Assembly: GCA_002205965.3 (NCBI GenBank)
Contig: NADL03000519.1
Coordinates: 248,001 to 312,000 of the forward strand
Direction: 5' to 3'
DNA length: 64,000 nt
Source: Kappaphycus alvarezii
Taxonomy: Eukaryota; Rhodophyta; Florideophyceae; Gigartinales; Solieriaceae
The notes below the pieces were generated by a model. The model saw only the letters and a list, made by a program, of their open reading frames with translations, ran no database searches and had not been told where the DNA came from. This document shows positions 1 through 9,175 of the stretch, piece by piece. A program made the position numbers and the translations under genes. How positions within the stretch are numbered: position 1 is the first letter of the stretch; the number at the start of each line of letters is the position of its first letter.

Positions 1-30
1 ACTGCCATCCACAGCTTTCGACGCATTGTA

Positions 31-417
31 CGGTTTCGCAATTGGCTTGACAATGATACGATATCTACGCTCCGGTACAAATTTACTGGATACCAACCCA
101 CATATCTACTACAGTAAATTAACCCCCCATTTACAGTTTTCTGGAACACGTTAAGCATACACCGGGGGATAGCTGAATTACTGCACACCTTTCAAATATT
201 TTTCTCTGAATTACTGTACACCTTTCAAATAATGTTGTCTGGAAACCCATGGGATAGCTCGGATATACCTTCCAAGAGTAAAACACCCAAACGTTTCCCC
301 CTTTCAAATATGTGTAAATGGGGGGTTAATTTACTGTGGTAGATATGTGGGTTGGTATCCAGTAAATTTGTACCGGAGCGTAGATATCGTATCATTGTCA
401 AGCCAATTGCGAAACCG
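31..417. mobile_element. Foldback (hairpin) element with ~105-bp inverted arms
   Basis: The arm at about 31-135 (starting CGGTTTCGCAATTGGC) is the reverse complement of the arm at about 313-417 (ending GCCAATTGCGAAACCG), with a single mismatch noticed near the inner end (TACTAC against TGGTAG). About 177 bp lie between the arms. The spacer contains two direct copies, 33 bp apart (from 173 and from 206), of a segment beginning CTGAATTACTG and continuing into CACCTTTCAAAT. No coding capacity is visible. The structure is that of a non-autonomous foldback or MITE-type DNA transposon. I could not find a convincing target-site duplication next to either end, so the exact family is unknown. The near-perfect arms suggest a recent or hairpin-corrected copy. 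Confidence 0.85.
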
Positions 418-822
418 AATCAATTATTAAAGAACCAAATCGATTTAGCTTTTCTGTAACACATGATCAGCCTGATACCCAGTCAGCTTATATTTGAGTG
501 TGCATGTACATGAAATATTAGGAATGATACTACCGCAGCAGACTATGCTCTACTGGCTGTGGCGTTGCACAGTCATACACCAGTAATAAACGAATCTACA
601 ACAGGCAAGCAATGGCTGTTTGCTCTCTTCCTAAAGTAACCGCCGTATCTTACTTCCTTACAGCAAATTAGGCTGCAACTGAGAATCCCTGTTTTGTCTC
701 GACTAAATTTCTTTCTGAGCGTAGCGATGTTACAAAGCTCCAACGGAATCGATATCTGGCACAAGGGGAAAGGCTTGAGTGTTTTACCCTTGATGGACTT
801 ATTCGATCCATGGCACAGAATC
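418..822. other. Non-coding stretch before the first gene
   Basis: No open frame with gene-like character is seen. The stretch ends in the presumed upstream region of the gene at 924. Confidence 0.5.
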
Positions 823-829
823 TATAAAT
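823..829 (+). promoter_or_regulatory. TATA box (TATAAAT) of the 924-2081 gene
   Basis: TATAAAT lies 95 bp before the ATG at 924. The spacing matches the TATA-like element of the gene at 22121-22543, which is also about 95 bp from its ATG. Placement is by sequence and spacing only. Confidence 0.5.
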
Positions 830-923
830 GAAAGTCCTGCCCATGGTAAAGACCGCACCAGCTTCGCGGAGATTGCTCGTGAATCTGCTCCACTAGCACC
901 CCCTCCTTGCCACAGGTCCTGCC

Positions 924-2081
924 ATGTTTCAACGCTATTTCACGTTCCTCACAATGCTCTTCCTCCTCTGCCAACGGACAAACTCCGAATTGGTCCCATA
1001 CTCCAGAACTGATGCGGCTATCAAAGTTGAACCCATTTCCACGGCATCGTCAACGGGAGAGCGAAATGGGTTAGTAATCGGGGTAAGCTGTACTGATAAT
1101 TGTCAGAAATGGTACACTCTACACTCCACGATTGTGCCGGGGATGACACCGGTCGGATCTGAGCAGTTTCCTGTTTACTTTACTGGTCGACAGAGCGCAA
1201 GAGCACTGCTGGCAGCCATGTCTAGGCTTTTGAGTCTTTACGTTACCCGACGCCGAGTAAGAGCACAATGTCCTCACGATAACGCCGTTTTGCAAATCAC
1301 GTACAAAGGGTCTCGTGACATTGAGCTCGGGTGCCGTCGGCTCAGGAAAATTTTTAAAAAATCACCAGGAAAACGTTTCAGAGTACCGATAAGGCTAAAT
1401 CTGCATGCCCTAAGCGGAAGGTCTCGCCAGACAGATTTGGGTCTTAGAGGAGCCTTTGATTTGAGAGAGAAGATTCAGGAAAGGCAAGGAGCACAATCAT
1501 CTTATATTGAATGGACATGTCCTGACGCTTACTACTTGGTTGGAATGGAGTGTACTACAGAGAACTGCTCGGTTCTAGACTTAATATGTCAGTATATAGA
1601 GATTGACCCCTATGCGGATCGTGAGGAGATGTGTGAAGGGATCTTAGAACCCTTTTTGTTTGCTGGGGAGACTAGTGGATTTGGGCCGAGGGGTTTTTCC
1701 GAGGCGGTGCCTGCTCCGGTGTGCGGGATAACATGCCGAGGTCCTTATTGCGAGCGAAAGAGCTTGGTGTACGTGGATAATATGAACATAATTCGGGCTC
1801 CTGAGTGGTGGAGCGATTGGTTCTCGAGTGGTAGTGGACGGGGTTGTCCCGCGGGCATGGTAGTTAGTCAACTGGGGTGCTGGGGCGCGTTTTGCTCCAG
1901 AATAATATTAGGATGCTCTAGTGTTGGGGAACAGTTTCGACTTGGGCAATCGAGACGCTACGGGTATGAAGGTCGTGGGGAAATTCTTTGTTTCGCTAAT
2001 GAGTATGTAACGGGGTTGTCGTGTCGAGGACAAAACTGCGCAGAGATCGAGTTGTGGTGTACACCGATGGAATGTTCATGA
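924..2081 (+). CDS. Secreted cysteine-rich repeat protein, 385 aa, family not recognised
   Basis: The frame is uninterrupted from ATG to TGA, with no intron signal. The N-terminus has a signal peptide (Met, a short basic stretch, then a Phe/Leu-rich core to about residue 21), so the product is probably secreted or enters the endomembrane system. The mature part carries about six cysteine modules of the type hydrophobic-x-G-x2-C-x4-C-x(3-5)-hydrophobic-x-C, for example GVSCTDNC (near residue 53), GMECTTENC (near 208), GITCRGPYC (near 267), QLGCWGAFC (near 315) and GLSCRGQNC (near 366). Three modules begin with CP (CPHDN, CPDAY, CPAGM). The regular Cys pairs imply disulfide-bonded repeats. I do not recognise the family; a cell-surface, matrix or carbohydrate-binding role is possible but unproven. 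The start is supported by the signal peptide and the TATA box 95 bp upstream. Confidence 0.85.
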   Translation: MFQRYFTFLTMLFLLCQRTNSELVPYSRTDAAIKVEPISTASSTGERNGLVIGVSCTDNCQKWYTLHSTIVPGMTPVGSEQFPVYFTGRQSARALLAAMSRLLSLYVTRRRVRAQCPHDNAVLQITYKGSRDIELGCRRLRKIFKKSPGKRFRVPIRLNLHALSGRSRQTDLGLRGAFDLREKIQERQGAQSSYIEWTCPDAYYLVGMECTTENCSVLDLICQYIEIDPYADREEMCEGILEPFLFAGETSGFGPRGFSEAVPAPVCGITCRGPYCERKSLVYVDNMNIIRAPEWWSDWFSSGSGRGCPAGMVVSQLGCWGAFCSRIILGCSSVGEQFRLGQSRRYGYEGRGEILCFANEYVTGLSCRGQNCAEIELWCTPMECS

Positions 2082-3289
2082 AATTTGGAGGACCTTTACT
2101 CATTACTTATCTTGAGTGTGCACCGACTGACCAACTATTCAGTTAAGAACTACCTAGATGGACCAAATCGGTCAAGTGCAGTGGGGCGCGCGATATGATG
2201 GTACTAGCCACCGACGACCACAAAGTGCTACTGATACGCTGGTAGATGCGTGTGCGGATCGTAGCGTCCAAGGTGTAGCATTTCCTGGCTACACGTGGTA
2301 CAAACTCTTCGTTGAATAATGCGGTCTCCGGAGAAGGGGCACCGGGTGAGTCGAAAAGCAGAGGCTGGAATCGGAAACCGGGGTCGCGGGAGGCCAAGGA
2401 GGGGGGCACCAGGCGCCTTGAGAGTTTTTGCTGTAGGTCCTGGACCCTGCGTTGGCGACTTGCGTCGCTTTGGTGGTTGAGTACTGCTTGAACGGAGACG
2501 TCACGGCGACATCTCATGCGATGGGTCGGTCTGGTATGACAGCTTCAGTGTCACAGGGGGTTGCACGAGGAGGATGCCGGCGCCTGTAGTCCGCACCGGG
2601 GAGGATATTCTCAGCTTTAAACTCGTAGCCAAAGCCTGCGGTGCGGAACCTGTTGAAATAGACATTTCTAATTCATTGAAGACTTGTATTTAAGACTCAG
2701 TCAATTATGTTGACATTCCTAATTCATCTGAGACTTGTAGCTAAGAGACAATGTCTGCTCTAATTAGAACTAGAGAGGACAGTTCCAACAGCTTGAATTT
2801 AGACAGTTAACTTGAGTTGGTTGGAATTGAGAAAGTTCTGTTATTTGAGGGAGTCGAAAGGACTAGGAACTGAGAATTACCATCGGCCTAGAACGACAAC
2901 AAAAAAACAAACCTACTTCGAAGTCTACCACAACAACCGATCACTCTTTGTTCCATCCTTTGCATTAGAAACAGATTTAACGCATAATCTGTACGTCCCT
3001 TGCACGAAAGACGTACTGTGCAACGGGTGCACTAATTGGCATGAGAAGAGAGACGTTTGTTCATGTTATCGTGACAGGAAAATTCTGCCTCAGCTTTTTA
3101 AATGCAACGTTCGTATGACTCGAGCTCGAACTCTACTCGCAAGTAGAAGGCTAAAATGGTTCCTAACCCTTTTTCTCCGGACAGAAAATTGACTCGGAAC
3201 AGGTTGACGGGGCAAATGTTGGGGACAAAACAGCAGAAGACTTTAGCAAACAAGAGGGGCAGTTAGCACCCCTCAGAAATTATGGATCT
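2082..3289. other. Non-coding stretch with a degenerate direct repeat
   Basis: No convincing gene is seen. Two diverged copies of an approximately 45-50 bp segment sit at about 2659-2700 and 2710-2752; both contain AATTCAT followed by GAGACTTGTA or GAAGACTTGTA. The region between 2750 and 3290 may be internal or flanking sequence of the minus-strand LTR that begins at about 3290. Confidence 0.35.
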
Positions 3290-3870
3290 ATCCAAGTTAG
3301 GAACACGTCACCTATCGTCGATTGATCGCGACCAAAGGTTCGTTATTTTGAAAAGACCACTGTCGATAGGGCTCGAAAGCAGGACCCTGCATTTGCGAAG
3401 AACGAGGTATGTGATAGGGGTAAATCGGCGGGGGAGAAGATCCTCAGAACCAATTACCCTGAGAAGGAGGTGTTGCGAGCGACAAAAGTGCTACCGTGGT
3501 ATTGTTGAACAAACAAAAGGGAGTGTATATAGAAGAGAGTTGAGAAAGCTACAAGCAAGTATAAAAGGGGCAGGGTCTACCACCGACGCTCTGCGACTAG
3601 CGTAAGAAAAAGTTTTCTTGGGTCTGAAGTTGACTCTCAACTTCCTACTACTCGGGACTTGGCTTGAAGTTGTCTGCCAACTTGCTTCACCTCCACTAAA
3701 GGAAGCAGTTTACTCGGCTTATATAGACTTTTGGCTACCCCAAAAGTCTCAAATAAGCATACTAATAACCACAAAATGCATTCACGGTAATCGTGTGAAC
3801 CAGAGAGACTATTAGGAGATATTTCCTCAAGGTAAATATCTAGGTGCCATACCCATGCCAGCCACCCATC
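3290..3870 (-). repeat. LTR-like copy A, minus strand
   Basis: Read on the minus strand this segment matches 7978-8760 (+) over several hundred bases at roughly three-quarters identity. It also matches 46580-46900 (+) over its first part. Shared landmarks in order on the sense strand are CACCTAGATATTTACCTTG, AAAAGTCTATATAAGCCGAG (a TATA box at 3718-3725), GTCCCGAGTAGTAGGAAGTTG and GTGCTTGTAGCTTTCTCAA-like sequence. The order (5' landmark, TATA, transcribed part) is that of an LTR. It lies in inverted orientation to the LTR downstream of the gypsy-like element, so the two do not flank one insertion. Confidence 0.65.
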
Positions 3871-4504
3871 GGCCAGGGGTGGGAATTGATGTGGCCATTA
3901 TATAAACCTTTCAGAGCTACTTGTAGTATCACCCACAACCTGGAACTGTACTGGCATCTACTATGACAGCGTGTCCTAAAAAAAAATCAACCGATGAATT
4001 GGCCACACTCACCCAAATTAAAAATATCTTGCAAATTCAAAAACTGTAAAAATATCTTCTCAATTCCGATACTGTATACAATCATGGTCCTCATCTAGAT
4101 TTTTTTCGTGTGCGAATTTGCGCACATCAGTATGCAGCAAGCGGTGACAGGAATCGTTCGGCACTAGGCCCGACAGAATCAGTATCTGTTCAAGGCCACT
4201 GAGTGGAAGTCAATCTCTAGGCCCGAACAGAGATGGCCATATCGGAGAGATTTCACATGCTTGGGGGGGGGCAGTTTGGGTGTTTTTACAGTTGCAAGAT
4301 GAATTCGATCTATACTAAAGATTTCCAGTCAACATAAATCGACTCAAAAAGGGGTATACCAACACAGTAGTAGGGAGGGAACTAAGCCCCGTAAAAGCTA
4401 TATTCTTAGGTGCAGCACGTGCAGTTGGGGGGTCATAGTTTCGCTATCTTTTGTATGGTGTAGTGTGGGGGTTCATGATAATGATGTAGTATCCCTGCGG
4501 AGCG
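3871..4504. other. No gene seen
   Basis: Contains runs of A and G (for example nine G at about 4264) and no supported coding frame. Confidence 0.4.
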
Positions 4505-4744
4505 TTGGAGAACAGGTATCGCGCCCTTTGCGATGATCTTGATATGAATTTCTATCTAATTGGTCTCGATATCTACGGCTCTGCAGGTCCTGGGACCGAG
4601 GCTGTGTTGCATCGCATTTCCGAGTACATCGCCTCCCGGAAAGGGACGAGTCTGTTGCCAAAAGTCAACTTCTGTTACTCGTTCTCAGTTCCTTGGTCGA
4701 ACAACTTACTGCGATTGCTATCAATATCAATCGCCGCAAGCTAG
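4505..4744 (+). pseudogene. Relic of a non-LTR-type RT C-terminal domain, copy 1
   Basis: An open frame of 79 codons encodes IGLDIYGSAGPGTEAVLHRI, then YIASRKG, then an F-rich segment ending LLRLLS. The same order occurs on the minus strand at 42286-42552 (MGIDIYDAPAPEGFQFFSHL, HVASRHN, ARQVLSRRLS). In families I know, a segment of this kind follows the Cys/His-Asn domain at the C-terminus of non-LTR-type reverse transcriptase proteins in algae and fungi. Only this end piece is present here, with no start or upstream part, so it is a fragment. Assignment is by pattern and by comparison inside the window. Confidence 0.45.
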
Positions 4745-4876
4745 ACCACCCTGATCAGTAATTCTGCAGTCCTGATATGTTCATGCGAAAGTAAACGTCT
4801 CTCTCTCTCTGGAGAACCTTCCGTTATTGATGCAGATGTTAGGTCTCCAACGGGAAGTGGGAGGCCGAGGTAATTC

Positions 4877-5243
4877 TTGTGGGAAACCTCTTCCGGAAAC
4901 AAATATCTCCTTATAGGGATGGAACATCTTGCTGGATGACCAATAGCAGTTGCCGTTGAGGAGGCCAATGCTGAAGTGGTCTTGAGATTCATCGAAAAAG
5001 AAATAATTGGACCGTTTGGTCTTCCAAAAATGATCATCTCGGATAACGCCCTTTGTTTTACTGCAACTTCACTGCTTCGTTTCTTGGAAGAAAAAGGTAT
5101 TCAGCTAAAGACAGTTCTCGCATACGCTCCTACGTCAAACGAAAAAGCGGAGAGGATGGTTGGAACCATCAAACGAGCAATATCGAAAACTATGTCGGAG
5201 AATGAAATCCAGTGGAAAGATGCCTTACCGAAAGTATTATACG
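4877..5243 (+). pseudogene. Ty3/gypsy integrase core, N-terminal part
   Basis: The frame reads WETSSGNKYLLIG, then GMEHLAG followed by an in-frame TGA (4937-4939) where the family has Trp, then PIAVAVEEANAEVVLRFIEK. It continues through PKMIISDNALCF, which carries the second catalytic Asp, to NEKAERMVGTIKRAI, which carries the catalytic Glu about 37 residues later, as in the D,D(35)E integrase fold. The first catalytic Asp should lie just before WETSSG, where the frame is damaged. The frame ends at LPKVLYG, where an AT-rich segment begins. Integrase would join the element cDNA to chromosomal DNA; this copy is inactive. Confidence 0.75.
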
Positions 5244-5529
5244 GCCCCAAAAAATTAATCCAATCAGTTTCAGACTTGGTGTAACCCGAATTTGAAACTC
5301 TAATTTACAAATCTATGGAAAATCTTGCTTTATTTATTCATTTTTATTCTTTCGATATTTAAAAGCTATTAAATTGATTAAGAGAATCTTAAATTCAAAT
5401 GGATTTTCAGTAGATTATCAAAATTGAAAAGTAGGGAAATTTGAGATAAAACTAAGTGTATACTATTCAAATTTGATCTCTACTGGCGTAAAAGCGAATT
5501 TATTGGCCTTTGAAACTATGCTCAGAATA
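5244..5529. other. ~285-bp AT-rich insertion within integrase
   Basis: The integrase frame is interrupted between LPKVLYG and RRRRGRSGRSPFELMYG, which adjoin in intact family members. The intervening DNA is strongly AT-rich, unlike the flanks, and has no coding frame. No clear terminal repeats or splice consensus was found, so it may be a small insertion or, less likely, an intron-like segment. Confidence 0.5.
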
Positions 5530-6408
5530 CTTAATATTCGTCGAAGAAGAGGTAGAAGTGGCCGCTCCCCATTCGAGCTAATGTACGGAAGTGCTCCTAG
5601 AATGTTAAAGAGAGGCATGAAAACAAATAATATCGACGAAGAGAGTTTAGAAGTGGAACTACTGGCCACTGAAGACTGGAAATCACACCAAGCGCTAGCA
5701 CAGACAAGAAATAAGGGTACAGAGCCTCCAGTTCAAACCTTTTCAGTCGGCTCCAAAGTACTTGTAGTACATGGAAAAGCAATGCAGCGGGCTGTGAAGT
5801 GGCCGGCCTTTCAAACAAATTACTCGAACCCTTGCGTCGTCATGGAGGAAAGAAACTCACATTAAAAGCTCTGTTCAAGCTCATTGAAGAGATCAAGGAG
5901 GGCCATCCATGCAAGTAGTCTGGTCCCTCACTATCAGATACCAGAAGAATTCCTTCTCACACAGGACTATGCGCAGCCGCGAGGCATACTCAGAGTTAAC
6001 TATAGAATGATTCCCATGGGAGGAAAAAGGGACAGGGAATCGATCATCTCGATTACGCGGGACTATTACGAACTCCACGTAATCATCCATTTCTATATTA
6101 ATATATGCCTATGTTTTCGTACGTTGAACGGACCATTCCTACCTGAAGAAGATTTAAGACTATTTATAAGAGTCTTATTTTCAATCCAAAACGGAAGGTT
6201 CACGGAAGAAGGTCCAGAGTTAGTGGAGGTAATATATTATTACTCTATAGGAAGGTATGGAATAGTAGCTATCGAAGAATTGTTGCAAACATATCTGAAA
6301 ATTTTCCGCCCTATTTACGTATCTCTCAAGAACAACCAAGATATGCAACTGAGAGGTTACAGCTTTCCCTCTGATATGGAATATCGACTGGTCCCCTATC
6401 CCCTATGA
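5530..6408 (+). pseudogene. Integrase C-terminus fused to unknown module A
   Basis: RSGRSPFELMYGSAPRM is the usual gypsy motif after the catalytic core. VGSKVLVVHGKAMQRAVKWP and NPCVVMEE follow as the C-terminal DNA-binding part. A single in-frame TAA (5863-5865) interrupts the frame, which then continues unchanged through IHASSLVPHY into about 150 further residues. This extension (module A, about 6050-6405) contains INICLCFRTLNGPFLPEEDL, RVLFS, YYYSIGRYG, EELLQTYLKIFRPIY and ends LVPYPL-stop. It resembles no integrase part I know and is repeated as module B downstream. Confidence 0.65.
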
Positions 6409-6477
6409 GAACCTTAAGTTTCTCCGCCACGAAACAAGATCTCAGCTGAAGACCGAGATCCTCCCGAGACCTTCATG

Positions 6478-7102
6478 ATGTTACGAGCAGGACCATCCAG
6501 TGATCGGGGCGAATCATTGAAGATATCAAGGGGTCGGGAGCAGCGAGGAGGATCACCAAGAAGATCATCTCAAACACGGCCTAGTCTCCCAGGGGGGGAT
6601 TAGGCGGTAGGCTATGCATCCTTAATTATTGGACGGCTACCAATTAGACGTTGGCTTCGCGAAATGACAGAGGACACTCAAGAAGCAGAAGTAATTTCCT
6701 TTTGTGCCATTAGTATTTGCATGTGCTTCCAAACCATTCACAGGGCGCACCTTACTAGTGAGGACTCAGTCCTTATGTTGCGAGTTTTTCTCCTTCAGGT
6801 ACCCGTTTCTGGACCCCTTGCAAGAGAAGTTTGCATACTAAATCTACTTCCTATCATTTGGAAGTTTTGGAGAAGTGAAGCAAGAGGAGCTCATTAGAGA
6901 ACACTATGAAACCATAAACAGGATCTACGAAAATCTTTACCAAGGAGCTGAGCCGGTTATCGCACGGTACACACTCTCCCACCATATCGGAAATCAGCTA
7001 CTGCCATACCCTTTCAGTCAACCATATACTCTCCCTGATGAATGGATAGAGCTCCCGGAAGATAGCAGGGGCAACGAAGACGAGCCGGGACGATCGTCTT
7101 GA
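6478..7102 (+). pseudogene. Arg/Ser linker and module B (second copy), frameshifted
   Basis: In the same frame as module A, after its stop, the sequence reads through an Arg/Ser/Gly-rich stretch (GREQRGGSPRRSSQTRP) to a TAG near 6601. It then enters module B: ISICMCFQTIHRAHLTSEDS and LRVFLL, matching module A at 12 of 29 positions in this block. Near 6850-6865 a frameshift moves the homology to the next frame (LSFGSFGEVKQEEL, against YYYSIGRYGIVAIEEL in A). It continues REHYETINRIYENL to LLPYPF, matching VPYPL in A, and ends with an acidic segment ELPEDSRGNEDEPG. The function of the module is unknown. Confidence 0.55.
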
Positions 7103-7535
7103 ATGCGAGGGCGTGTTGGTATGGAAACTGTCCTTTCTGTAGGAGAGTGGTCCTCTCCACAAACTTCTGTCTTCTCCCTCCCCACGATTCTCCAAAAATA
7201 ACTCTTCCCATCAGTTTTCGTTTAGGAAAAAATTAATGGAACGGATTTTCCCATGATTCCAAATTCACTGTGAAACTCCATTTCTATTTTCTCTTGGAGA
7301 ATTTCGGTCCTCCTTTTTCAGAAAAGGAATCTTTTGACTCGTGATCTGCATCGTCCTCCAAATTCAGTTCCGATATTTTATCAAGCAGATTTTTTATTCC
7401 CCTAATCGCTTTTTAATTCAAAGCTGTGGCATTGTTTCACACTTTTTATTTCGCCCAAGGTCGTCATACTTTTTGAAGACGTTGCAGCATTCGAAATCCA
7501 TGTCGTTGAGGCAACCCCCCGCCATCAATTAACCA

Positions 7536-7955
7536 GTCGGCTCACCCCTTTTTTTCTTCAATTTGACGAACCTCCGCCCTTCCCTCACTATCACCAAGTC
7601 ATCTCGAGGCTGCTGTCCCCTCAAAACTCTGGCCTTGATTGCAAATGATCCAATCGACTACGATAATTACTGTAGAAGGTTGGACCGGGAACTTCTCCGG
7701 GAGTGGATCCACCGTAACTGATTCGAGCAGGCAGAAGAGGCAGAGGAGGAGGAGGAAGAGGAGGAGGAGGAAAAGAAGGTAGAGGAAGAGGAGGAAGAAG
7801 AAGAGGAAGATGAGGAGGACTGGGTGGACCCGTGGGAGCCACTAGTGTACAACGGCGGGAGAACTTCCATGGAGAACGAAGGGGAGACTGAGGGAGTAGT
7901 TGTGATCTATGACTCTTCTGACGAAGATGAAGAGAAGTGTAAAAAGGAGGATTAG
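7536..7955 (+). pseudogene. Acidic tail frame with SUMO-interaction-like motif
   Basis: The frame is open from the stop at about 7533 and has one in-frame TGA (7719-7721). Before the TGA it reads IANDPIDYDNYCRRLDREL; after it comes a run dominated by Glu, then WVDPWEPLVYNGG, and it ends VVVIYDSSDEDEE (7896-7934) shortly before TAG (7953-7955). A hydrophobic run V-V-V-I followed by Asp/Ser and acidic residues is the layout of a SUMO-interacting motif; that reading is inference. It precedes the purine-rich tract and LTR, so it is the last coding part of the element. It has no usable ATG here. Confidence 0.4.
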
Positions 7956-7977
7956 GGGGATAAGGGGGAGGGAGACA
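7942..7977 (+). promoter_or_regulatory. Polypurine tract before the LTR
   Basis: A run that is almost all A/G (containing GATAAGGGGGAGGGAGA) ends directly at the proposed LTR start TGGAAAGTGC at 7978. This is where a plus-strand primer tract is expected in LTR retroelements. Confidence 0.5.
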
Positions 7978-8760
7978 TGGAAAGTGCTAGAATACTGGGA
8001 AAGAAACCGGAAAATATGGACCAGGTGGTCCCGAATCTGGAACCGGATGGGGCCATTTTCAGTGTTCTAGATATTTAGCAGGAGGCAATGGGGAAATCTA
8101 AACCGTTAGCGGATATTTCTTGGGGCTGCTTGGGTGGAATGGATATTTTGTGGTAAGGTTTTGGTTCTGATCTAGAAGACTAAGATATTAAGGATGAAGT
8201 CTAGACATTGATGCTGATAGTATCACTTGTTAATCTTTCTCGTTCACACGATTCTATTTGATGCATTTTTTTGTTTTTGTTATGTTCCTTTAAGACTTTA
8301 GGGATACTTCAAAAGTCTATATAAGCTGAGTTAACTGCTTCCGTTCGTGGAGGTCAGTTAGTAGACAATTTCAAGTCAAGTCCCGAGTAATAGGAAGTTG
8401 GTGGTCAACTTTAGACCAAAGAAACATTTTTCCCACGCTAGTAACGGAGCATCAGCGATAGAAGTTGCCCTTTCTATACTTGCTTGTAACCGTCTCAAAT
8501 GTCTTCCATATCCACTCCTTTTTGCTCGTTCAACTATACCACGCTGGCACTTTTGTCGCTTTCAACACCTCCTTCCTGGGGTATTTTTTTTCTAAGTATT
8601 TCTTCTCCCGACAATTTACCACTATCAGAAAGTTCGAAGGAAGAGAGTAGCTTCGGGCAGGGTTCTTTCGAGACCTCAGAGGTAGCGGTTGTCTGTAAGT
8701 AGGGCAACCGGCAGAAGAAGAGTAGTGGTGGCTAGCAAGGACAACTGGGATGGAGAACGG
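7978..8760 (+). repeat. LTR-like copy B, plus strand
   Basis: It begins TGGAAAGTGCTAGAATACT, comparable to the 5' part of the copy at 46.6 kb. From about 8225 to 8690 it matches the reverse complement of 3290-3850. A TATA box occurs in AAAAGTCTATATAAGCTGAG (about 8313-8332). The 3' end is uncertain, since no terminal CA could be fixed by comparison. It is placed as the 3' LTR of the gypsy-like element. Confidence 0.6.
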
Positions 8761-9175
8761 TTAGGGAGGTTGTTTATTTGGTGCCGATAGAGCTAGACAT
8801 GTTGTTGCTGTTTATTTATTGAAATTAAGATACAGAGAATTGAAATTCCTCAAGATGTAGCTTGCTTGGAATTAAAAGGCAGCGAATTGAAACCTGAATA
8901 GGATGCTGTTTGTATTTTGAACTGCAATATGCTAATTCAACTCTAATGATACCGACAGTCACAAGCACTTCAACCTTTTAATGCTGGAGTCCAAAGTAAT
9001 ATAAGAACCCATCCATTGCTGATCATGAATAAACTTGTAGCCAAGGATCTCCGACCTCTTACTTGAGCAAGCTAGCTTGAGACTGGCTGCCGCCGCGTAG
9101 CTCTAGCTTGTTGCAGCCTTGTAACGACATGAAGATTGATCTAGACTTTCTCAGCTTATTCATTTATGGGCCCAA
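8761..9175. other. No gene seen
   Basis: Several AATTGAA/ATTGAAAT-type motifs recur between 8818 and 8905. Otherwise nothing is recognised. Confidence 0.35.

Larger units (their letters stand above)
4877..8760 (+). mobile_element. Decayed Ty3/gypsy-like retroelement with unusual 3' region
   Basis: Running 5' to 3': integrase core (4877-5243), an AT-rich insertion (5244-5529), integrase C-terminus (5530-5940), a reading frame of unknown function with a duplicated module (5941-7102), an acidic tail (7536-7955), a purine-rich tract (7942-7977) and an LTR (7978-8760). Gag, protease and RT are missing upstream; the preceding DNA is an unrelated RT relic. The remaining frames carry several stops and at least one frameshift, so the copy is dead. 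Confidence 0.6.

Noticed and set aside
2143..2517. 124-codon minus-strand frame after the first gene
   Set aside because: No signal peptide, domain or internal repeat, an overlapping second frame of similar length, and no promoter-like element. Judged chance.
4937..4939. TGA in the integrase read as selenocysteine or tryptophan (recoded)
   Set aside because: Other stops of all three types interrupt this element and its neighbours, so decay is the simpler reading.
7621..7870. Pro/Leu- and Ser-rich minus-strand frames
   Set aside because: These are the reverse strand of the GAG/GAA repeats that encode the acidic tail on the plus strand.
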